The notes beneath the pieces were generated by a model. It did no database searches and had not been told where the DNA came from. It worked only from the letters and a program-made list of their open reading frames with translations. A program made the translations under genes and the position numbers. 8,033 nt of DNA from contig JAHEGL010000083.1 in NCBI GenBank assembly GCA_024645145.1, positions 1-8,033 on the forward strand. The letters run 5' to 3'. This document shows positions 1 through 4,915 of the stretch, piece after piece. The first letter of the stretch is position 1; each line of letters starts with the position of its first letter. This stretch comes from Planktotalea sp. (GTDB lineage Bacteria; Pseudomonadota; Alphaproteobacteria; Rhodobacterales; Rhodobacteraceae).

Positions 1-90
1 GTTCAGAACGTCGATGGCGCCCTTGTCGGCGGTGCAAGCCTGAAGGCTGCCGATTTCGGACCTATCATTGAAGCGCTCGACGCGAGTTAA
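1..90 (+). CDS. tpiA: Triosephosphate isomerase, C-terminal end (partial)
   Basis: This is the last 29 codons of a gene whose start lies left of the window; it ends in TAA. The translated tail contains VDGALVGGASLKAADF followed by a short helix-like end. This is the phosphate-binding GGASL segment near the C-terminus of triosephosphate isomerase, the glycolytic/gluconeogenic enzyme that interconverts dihydroxyacetone phosphate and glyceraldehyde 3-phosphate in the cytoplasm. The GALVGGASLK block is highly characteristic, so the family call is firm even from this fragment; nothing can be said about the missing part. The gene converges on coaD with only 6 bp between the two stop codons. Confidence 0.92.
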   Translation, partial: VQNVDGALVGGASLKAADFGPIIEALDAS

Positions 91-96
91 AGCGCG

Positions 97-588
97 CTAT
101 TTCAAGCGCTCTTTCAAAGCGCTGTTTACCTCAGGCGTTACAAAGTGAGACACATCGCCCCCAAGGCGGGCGATCTCTTTTACCAGCTTAGACGCAATAG
201 CCTGATGCTGCGCTTCGGCCATTAAGAAAACGGTTTCAATGCTGTTGTCGAGCACGCGGTTCATCCCAACCATCTGATATTCATACTCAAAATCAGCGAC
301 CGCGCGCAAACCACGCACGATGATCTGCGCGCCAACGTCACGTGCGCAATCAATCAAAAGTTTCTCGAAGGAATGCGCCACAATCTCAACGCCTGTTTGC
401 CTACTGAGCTCCGCACAGGTCTGCTCAATCATTGCAACACGCTCTTCGAGCGAAAACAGCGGTCCCTTGTCTCGATTGATCGCCACGCCGATGACAAGCT
501 TGTCCACCAAGCCGCAGGCGCGACGAATGATATCGATATGGCCAAGGGTGACAGGGTCAAAAGTGCCGGGATATAGGCCTACGCGCAT
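97..588 (-). CDS. coaD: Phosphopantetheine adenylyltransferase (CoaD)
   Basis: CoaD transfers AMP from ATP to 4'-phosphopantetheine, giving dephospho-CoA, the penultimate step of coenzyme A synthesis in the cytoplasm. The 163-residue product has the usual bacterial CoaD length. Visible motifs are the nucleotidyltransferase signature GTFDPVTLGH (residues 8-17, with T14 and H17 of the T/HxGH motif), the VRGLR segment (91-95), and the C-terminal nucleotide-binding stretch SKLVKEIARLGGDVSHF (133-149). The ATG at 588 is chosen because TGGAG lies 7 nt upstream and the protein begins directly with the family's MRVGLYPGTFDP. An in-frame GTG at 618 would add ten residues unlike the family. It is downstream of the CBS-domain gene on the same strand across an 81-bp gap that holds competing hairpins, so it may be cotranscribed or have its own promoter. 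Confidence 0.95.
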   Translation of the reverse strand: MRVGLYPGTFDPVTLGHIDIIRRACGLVDKLVIGVAINRDKGPLFSLEERVAMIEQTCAELSRQTGVEIVAHSFEKLLIDCARDVGAQIIVRGLRAVADFEYEYQMVGMNRVLDNSIETVFLMAEAQHQAIASKLVKEIARLGGDVSHFVTPEVNSALKERLK

Positions 589-616
589 AGTTGTGCTCCA
601 GAATTTCTTGGGGTGC

Positions 617-645
617 ACGCAACATTATTGCGTCAGGGGACGCAA
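617..645 (-). promoter_or_regulatory. Three-arm inverted repeat upstream of coaD
   Basis: The gap between the CBS gene and coaD holds ACGCAA (617-622), TTGCGTC (628-634) and GACGCAA (639-645). The middle arm pairs perfectly with either neighbour: a 7-bp stem with a 4-nt AGGG loop (as written on the + strand), or a 6-bp stem with a 5-nt loop. It begins about 30 nt upstream of the coaD start. It could be a weak terminator for the CBS gene, an operator, or a coaD leader structure. There is no run of T after the stem on the minus strand, so a classic intrinsic terminator is unlikely. Confidence 0.4.
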
Positions 646-669
646 GTCCGAACCTGCATTTGATACAAA

Positions 670-1104
670 TTAATGCCCCATGATCATCCCTTGCAGCGCG
701 TCTTTCTCCATCGCAAGTTCGCTCAGGCGTGCTTTGACGGTATCGCCGATCGTGATTAACCCTACCATTTTGCCATCTTCAACCACAGGCATGTGGCGAA
801 AGCGCCCTTCGGTCATTTGATGCAAAACATCATCAGCCGAATCCGAGCGTGTGCAGGTGATAAGCTTTGTGGTCATGAAGTCATCAACCTTCTTAGCCAA
901 GCACCCTGCCCCATGATTTGCCAGTTCGCGCACAATATCGCGCTCTGATAAAATTCCATCAGCTGTCGTGCCCGTTTGGGAAATCACAACAGTACCGATG
1001 CGTTTATCTGCTAAAATTTGCGCAGCGTCACGCACTAACGTACCAGGCGCAACTGTCACAACGTCATTGCTGGCTTTGGAATTAAGGATTTGCTGGACCA
1101 ACAT
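670..1104 (-). CDS. Small protein with tandem CBS domains
   Basis: The 144-residue product consists almost entirely of two CBS motifs (a Bateman module): CBS1 at about 13-66, ending in GILSERDIV, and CBS2 at about 78-127, with RHMPVVEDGKMVGLITIGD. In this family the cleft between the repeats usually binds adenine nucleotides or related ligands and acts as an energy or redox sensor. There is no fused enzyme, transporter or HTH domain, so the partner is unknown. The C-terminus is a short charged helix ending in MIMGH. The ATG at 1104 is chosen over an upstream in-frame start at 1149 because AAGGA lies 9 nt before it and the family begins with MLVQQIL-like sequence. It follows the LysR gene by 57 bp on the same strand; an AT-rich CATATAAAA stretch just upstream could be a -10 region of its own, but this is weak. 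The family assignment is firm and the role is unknown. Confidence 0.88.
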   Translation of the reverse strand: MLVQQILNSKASNDVVTVAPGTLVRDAAQILADKRIGTVVISQTGTTADGILSERDIVRELANHGAGCLAKKVDDFMTTKLITCTRSDSADDVLHQMTEGRFRHMPVVEDGKMVGLITIGDTVKARLSELAMEKDALQGMIMGH

Positions 1105-1161
1105 AGGCACGTGTCCTTTTATATGTGAAGGCCCCCAGAGTTCCCGCAAAGCGACATTGAG

Positions 1162-2091
1162 TCAAGCTTGAGGTTCACACCGCTCAGGACTCCATGCTTC
1201 AAGCCGTGCAATTTCTGCGCGAATGCCCGTGACCAAAGCCTCGGCAAATCTGTTCAAACGTTGCAAACGGCGGTCCGAGCTATGTCGCACCAAATAAAAG
1301 CTTCGTGTCAGACTGATTTCATCGCTCAACACTCGGCGTAATTCTGGCGCGGCCGGCAATGCAAAGTCATGTACGATGCCAAGTCCTGCGCCCTGACGGA
1401 TTGCATTAAATTGCACCGAGACCGAGTTTGAGGCGAGCGGCACGCGCTCCACCCCTAAAGCACCAAGATAGTCGAGTTCTTTGTCAAAGATCATGTCGGG
1501 GATATAGCCAATCATACGATGCTGACTAAGATCCGCAAGGCTGCTCAGCGCAGGACGTTCTTGTAAATAATCAGGCGCCGCCGCGAGATGAAGTCGGTAA
1601 TCACTCAATTTTTGGACTGTGAGCCGTCCAGCCGTTGGCGCACTTACGGTAATCGCCATATCCGCTTCACGTTTGGAGAGGTTCACAACACGAGGCAAGG
1701 CCACGATCTGGATATCGAGTTCTGGGTTTTGCGCAACAATCTGTGCACAAACCTGTGGGAGCAAATAGTTCGCACAGCCATCCGGAGCACCGATACGAAT
1801 GCTGCCGCTGATATCCTGCCCTTGCAAACCTTGAAAGCCCAGCAAATCATTCGCCGCCCCCATAGTTTGTTCAGCTTGCTCAGCCAAAGGCAAAAGGCGT
1901 GTTCCTGCTGCGCTCAGTTCATATCCAAGGGGCGATTTGGCAAAAAGGGCTATGCCCAAAGTTTGTTCAAGCCGTGCGATACGACGGCCCACAGTCGCAG
2001 GGTCAATCTTGAGGATTCGCCCCGCAGCCGAAAGACTTTGCCCTCGCGCTACCCCTAAGAATACGCGCAAATCATCCCAATTGTCTGCCAT
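1162..2091 (-). CDS. LysR-family transcriptional regulator next to mmsA
   Basis: The 309-residue cytoplasmic DNA-binding protein has LysR layout: an N-terminal winged HTH (about residues 5-66, containing SLSAAGRILKIDPATVGRRIARLEQTLG), then a periplasmic-binding-protein-like effector domain (about 95-290) opening with GSIRIGAPDG. Length is normal for the family. The ATG at 2091 is chosen because a GGCGG-containing purine stretch lies just upstream and HTH homology begins at once. The in-frame extension to 2208 would read backwards through the mmsA ribosome site and start codon. It is divergent from mmsA with a 103-bp shared control region carrying TTTGCA/TGCAAA repeats, the classic arrangement for a LysR protein that controls its divergent neighbour and itself. 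A role in regulating valine or propionyl-CoA metabolism is inferred from position only; the effector is unknown. Confidence 0.88.
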   Translation of the reverse strand: MADNWDDLRVFLGVARGQSLSAAGRILKIDPATVGRRIARLEQTLGIALFAKSPLGYELSAAGTRLLPLAEQAEQTMGAANDLLGFQGLQGQDISGSIRIGAPDGCANYLLPQVCAQIVAQNPELDIQIVALPRVVNLSKREADMAITVSAPTAGRLTVQKLSDYRLHLAAAPDYLQERPALSSLADLSQHRMIGYIPDMIFDKELDYLGALGVERVPLASNSVSVQFNAIRQGAGLGIVHDFALPAAPELRRVLSDEISLTRSFYLVRHSSDRRLQRLNRFAEALVTGIRAEIARLEAWSPERCEPQA

Positions 2092-2097
2092 GCTACC

Positions 2098-2160
2098 GCC
2101 TTTGCAAAAATGCAAAACCTTTTGGGCTTTTTGCGTCTTTTCAGGGCGTTTTTGCAAGGC
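2098..2160. promoter_or_regulatory. lysR-mmsA divergent control region with TGCAAAA repeats
   Basis: The 103-bp gap between the two start codons carries a cluster of related half-sites. A perfect dyad, TTTGCA (2101-2106) with TGCAAA (2111-2116) and a 4-nt spacer, lies within 25 nt of the lysR start. Further TTTTTGC half-sites in the opposite orientation lie at 2128-2134 and 2149-2155. The outermost arms, 2098-2110 and 2149-2160, are an imperfect long inverted repeat (one unpaired base). This looks like an operator set, either for the adjacent LysR protein or for a TTTGCAAA-recognising short-chain acyl-CoA regulator. No clear -35/-10 pair could be assigned. Confidence 0.5.
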
Positions 2161-2181
2161 TAAACACAGCACCAGTGAATT

Positions 2182-2187
2182 AGGAGG
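2182..2187 (+). promoter_or_regulatory. Strong ribosome binding site of mmsA
   Basis: A consensus AGGAGG lies 7 nt before the ATG at 2195. It fixes the mmsA start: the open frame continues upstream to 1937, but that extension would run through the divergent lysR coding region and lacks a comparable site. Confidence 0.85.
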
Positions 2188-2194
2188 ATTCCCA

Positions 2195-3694
2195 ATGCAA
2201 GAACTCACACATTATATCGGCGGCGCGCACGTCAAAGGTACATCCGGCCGTTTCGCAGACGTCTTTAACCCGGCAACTGGCGAAGTGCAGGCCAAAGTTC
2301 CGCTCGCCAATGGCGAAGAAATGGCAAACGCCGTGGCGATCGCGGCTGAAGCACAGATCAGCTGGGCTGCAACAAACCCGCAGCGCCGTGCACGCGTGTT
2401 GATGGCCTTCGTTGGATTGCTAAACCGCGATATGGACAAGCTTGCAGAAGCGTTGAGCCGTGAACATGGTAAAACGATACCAGATGCCAAAGGTGACGTT
2501 CAGCGCGGTCTAGAGGTTGTGGAATACTGCATCGGAGCACCTGAATTGCTTAAGGGCGAATACACGGACGGTGCTGGCCCTGGCATCGACATGTACTCCA
2601 TGCGCCAAGCCCTTGGTGTTACAGCAGGGATCACTCCATTCAACTTTCCCGCGATGATCCCAATGTGGATGTTCGCGCCCGCGATTGCATGTGGCAACTC
2701 CTTCATTTTGAAGCCTTCCGAGCGTGATCCATCCGTTCCTTTGATGCTGGTGGAATTGCTCGAGGAAGCAGGTCTTCCAAAGGGTGTTTTGCAAGTTGTA
2801 AACGGTGACAAAGAAGCCGTTGATGCGATTTTGCACGACGAGATTATTCAATCCGTCGGCTTCGTTGGCTCAACGCCAATTGCAGAATATATCTACGCGA
2901 CGGGATGCGCGAAAGGCAAACGCGTGCAGTGTTTTGGCGGCGCAAAGAACCACATGATCATCATGCCTGACGCAGACATGGAGCAAGCCGCTGACGCTTT
3001 GGTCGGAGCCGGCTACGGCGCTGCGGGCGAACGGTGCATGGCAATTTCCGTCGCAGTTCCAGTTGGTGAAGATACGGCTGATCGTTTGATTGAAGCGCTC
3101 GTTCCCAAAATCGAGAAGCTGAAAGTCGGGCCATACACCGCTGGCAATGATGTGGATTACGGCCCAGTCGTCACGTCCACTGCGAAAGCCAACATCGAAC
3201 GTTTGGTGCAAACTGGCATTGATCAAGGTGCAAATCTTGTCGTCGATGGCCGCAACTTTAATTTGCAAGGTTATGAAGACGGCTTCTTCGTTGGTCCACA
3301 CCTCTTTGACAACGTCACACCCGAAATGGACATCTACAAATACGAAATCTTCGGCCCTGTTTTGTCTACTGTGCGCGCTGGTTCTTATGAGGAAGCGCTT
3401 AAATTGGCGATGGATCACGAGTATGGCAACGGCACTGCGATCTTCACCCGTGACGGCGACGCCGCGCGTGACTTTGCCAGCCGTATCAACGTAGGTATGA
3501 TTGGTATTAACGTGCCAATCCCCGTGCCTTTGGCTTACCACACGTTTGGGGGCTGGAAAAAGTCAGTCTTTGGCGATCTCAACCAGCACGGCCCGGATGC
3601 TTTCAAATTCTACACACGCACCAAAACCGTAACGGCGCGCTGGCCATCAGGCATTAAGCAAGGCGGCGAATTTAATTTCAAGCCGATGGACTAA
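2195..3694 (+). CDS. mmsA: Methylmalonate-semialdehyde dehydrogenase (CoA-acylating)
   Basis: MmsA oxidatively decarboxylates methylmalonate semialdehyde with NAD+ and CoA to propionyl-CoA, the last dedicated step of valine breakdown; it can also act on malonate semialdehyde. The 499-residue protein has the normal family length and aldehyde-dehydrogenase layout. Visible are the cofactor-binding stretch ITPFNFPAMIPMWMFAPAIA (146-165, with N150), K173 in ILKPSERDPSVP, the GFVGST turn (222-227), catalytic Cys281 in GERCMA, and the late EIFGPVL motif (384-390). The ordinary ELGGK general-base motif is replaced by QCFGGAKNH (245-253), as expected for the CoA-dependent MMSDH branch rather than hydrolytic aldehyde dehydrogenases. 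It starts 7 nt after AGGAGG, is divergent from a LysR gene, and is followed by a terminator-like hairpin. The rest of the pathway (hydrolase and MmsB) lies about 1.2 kb downstream, beyond an opposing glycosyltransferase gene. Confidence 0.95.
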   Translation: MQELTHYIGGAHVKGTSGRFADVFNPATGEVQAKVPLANGEEMANAVAIAAEAQISWAATNPQRRARVLMAFVGLLNRDMDKLAEALSREHGKTIPDAKGDVQRGLEVVEYCIGAPELLKGEYTDGAGPGIDMYSMRQALGVTAGITPFNFPAMIPMWMFAPAIACGNSFILKPSERDPSVPLMLVELLEEAGLPKGVLQVVNGDKEAVDAILHDEIIQSVGFVGSTPIAEYIYATGCAKGKRVQCFGGAKNHMIIMPDADMEQAADALVGAGYGAAGERCMAISVAVPVGEDTADRLIEALVPKIEKLKVGPYTAGNDVDYGPVVTSTAKANIERLVQTGIDQGANLVVDGRNFNLQGYEDGFFVGPHLFDNVTPEMDIYKYEIFGPVLSTVRAGSYEEALKLAMDHEYGNGTAIFTRDGDAARDFASRINVGMIGINVPIPVPLAYHTFGGWKKSVFGDLNQHGPDAFKFYTRTKTVTARWPSGIKQGGEFNFKPMD

Positions 3695-3704
3695 GATTAA
3701 ACGT

Positions 3705-3751
3705 AGGCGCGCTCCTGATCTTAAGGGGGGCGCCTTAAATCTTCATTTTTC
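3705..3751. terminator. Hairpin terminator between mmsA and the glycosyltransferase gene
   Basis: AGGCGC (3705-3710) pairs with GCGCCT (3730-3735). After one mismatch the stem continues as CTCCT (3712-3716) with AGGGG (3724-3728), including one G-U pair, around a 7-nt loop. The TTTTT at 3747-3751 lies some 11 nt after the stem, so the U-tract is displaced on the + strand. On the minus strand the stem is followed by a short T-rich stretch, so it may serve both convergent genes. It starts 11 bp after the mmsA stop. Confidence 0.6.
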
Positions 3752-3781
3752 AATATAAACTCGCCCCGCAGGGCCGCTCAC

Positions 3782-4750
3782 TTATTCGCCCGTGACTTGC
3801 GTATAACGCGCTTGTCCTTCGCCGCGCAAACCTGCCCAAAAGCCTTGCGCGATTCCAAGTGAGCGAACGCCGCGAAAATAACTATAACGTCCCAAAATTG
3901 GCGACAGAATAATACGCGTCATACCAGACAGACCTTTGGCTGCGATTTGAACACAAGCACTCAACTTTGCGGTGCCAGGCTTTTCAATCATCATCATCTG
4001 AAACTTAGTGATACTTTGCGCACGCACGCGTTCTGAAATATATGTCGCACTCAAGCGCTCGTTTGGCACTTCCTCATGCACAATCGCATTCGGCACCCAT
4101 GCCAAGGTCACACCAGCTTTATGTGCACGGCGCGAGAAATCTGTGTCCTCACCACCACTTAGGCCGAACTCAGGATCAAAACGCAATCCCGCTGCATCAA
4201 TTGCGCGAAGATCGACAATCCAGTTGCCGGTTTCTAAATCAAACCGCCGCCCTGTCTGCATTGCCGCCGCTTTGCGCGCGTCATTCACGGATGCTGCGCG
4301 CTCGTAATACGAGAGCACCTCAGTTTCGACATCGGAACAGCCTGTCACGGGCGCGACTGGCAAAACAGGGCCGCCCGCGAGTTGTGCACCAGCTTCACGC
4401 GCGCCCGCCCAAAGAATGCGAAGCCAATCATGGCGCACTTGTTCGTCATCATCCACGAAAGCAAGCCAGTCGGAACCGCTCGCCAGGGCGACTTCAATCG
4501 CCTTATTGCGGGCATGTGAGATCCCCAAGTTTGGCTCTAATACAGCCACTGCTGGCCATCCCGTACGCTTATAAAACGCGTCCACCTCTGCTTGGATATT
4601 TAAAGTGGTATCATTTTCAACAAAAACAAACGACAAATCAGCCCCTTGCGGCACATCCAAGGCCTGCAAAGACTGAAGAAGGTCTGAAAGCATACGCGGC
4701 CGTTGCCGTGTCGCCGCTGCGATAGTGATGCGCGTGGCAGTGCGCTCCAT
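3782..4750 (-). CDS. Family 2 glycosyltransferase
   Basis: The 322-residue protein has a GT-A fold of family 2 type. An N-terminal beta strand plus ATRQRPRMLSDLLQSL (13-28) is followed by NLGISHARNKAIE (74-86). The metal/nucleotide-sugar motif FVDDDE has aspartates at 100-102, and the acceptor/catalytic GGEDTDFSRRAHKAG is at 199-213. The C-terminal third (about 265-310) is more hydrophobic but has no clear multi-pass membrane region, so it is probably cytoplasmic or peripheral. Such enzymes transfer a sugar from a nucleotide-sugar to a polysaccharide, lipid or protein acceptor; neither donor nor acceptor can be read from the sequence. The ATG at 4750 is chosen with a modest GGGGTG 6 nt upstream; an in-frame GTG at 4777 lacks a ribosome site. 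It is a lone sugar gene, with no other envelope genes in the window, lying between the two parts of the valine pathway and convergent with mmsA. Confidence 0.85.
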   Translation of the reverse strand: MERTATRITIAAATRQRPRMLSDLLQSLQALDVPQGADLSFVFVENDTTLNIQAEVDAFYKRTGWPAVAVLEPNLGISHARNKAIEVALASGSDWLAFVDDDEQVRHDWLRILWAGAREAGAQLAGGPVLPVAPVTGCSDVETEVLSYYERAASVNDARKAAAMQTGRRFDLETGNWIVDLRAIDAAGLRFDPEFGLSGGEDTDFSRRAHKAGVTLAWVPNAIVHEEVPNERLSATYISERVRAQSITKFQMMMIEKPGTAKLSACVQIAAKGLSGMTRIILSPILGRYSYFRGVRSLGIAQGFWAGLRGEGQARYTQVTGE

Positions 4751-4832
4751 GATGTTCACCCCAAGTGAGTGAGACACAAGGTAGTGTTTGGCCCCATTGA
4801 TTCACAACGTGTACCACGCTTGGAGATGCGAT

Positions 4833-4844
4833 ATTGCGTGCAAT
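4833..4844. promoter_or_regulatory. Small dyad in the glycosyltransferase/hydrolase divergent region
   Basis: The 165-bp gap between the divergent starts (4751-4915) contains a perfect dyad, ATTGC and GCAAT separated by GT, about 72 bp before the hydrolase ATG. A weaker dyad, CGTG (4808-4811) with CACG (4815-4818), lies just upstream. These are candidate operators only. No convincing -35/-10 pair was seen, and the rest of the gap shows nothing recognisable. Confidence 0.3.
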
Positions 4845-4915
4845 GTGTTGCCCTTACGCCTCCAAAGCGTCACACAAAGCCAGAAAACCAGACACAAGAC
4901 GATAAGGATCTGTAC

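Noticed and set aside
1937..2194. Upstream extension of the mmsA frame
   Set aside because: It runs antisense through the N-terminal half of lysR; MmsA family homology starts at 2195, right after a consensus AGGAGG.
2092..2208. N-terminal extension of the LysR protein by 39 residues
   Set aside because: It would begin inside mmsA and read through the mmsA ribosome site; the HTH starts immediately after the ATG at 2091, which has its own purine-rich site.
2870..3541. A 223-codon minus-strand open frame inside mmsA
   Set aside because: It is antisense to a well-conserved enzyme, has no recognisable domain, and is explained by codon bias of the + strand gene.
3721..3738. TTAA...TTAA pair as a possible CtrA site
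   Set aside because: The spacing is 10 nt rather than the usual 7, and both copies flank the arms of the mmsA terminator hairpin.
3763..3774. GCCC/GGGC mini-hairpin near the glycosyltransferase stop
   Set aside because: Only 4 bp of stem and no T-run; the stronger hairpin at 3705-3735 explains termination better.
4042..4725. A 227-codon + strand open frame opposite the glycosyltransferase
   Set aside because: Low-complexity H/R/P-rich translation with no domain; a shadow of the real minus-strand gene.
4769..4915. Upstream extension of the hydrolase frame
   Set aside because: The added residues resemble no crotonase N-terminus, and AAGGA 7 nt before 4916 marks the start.
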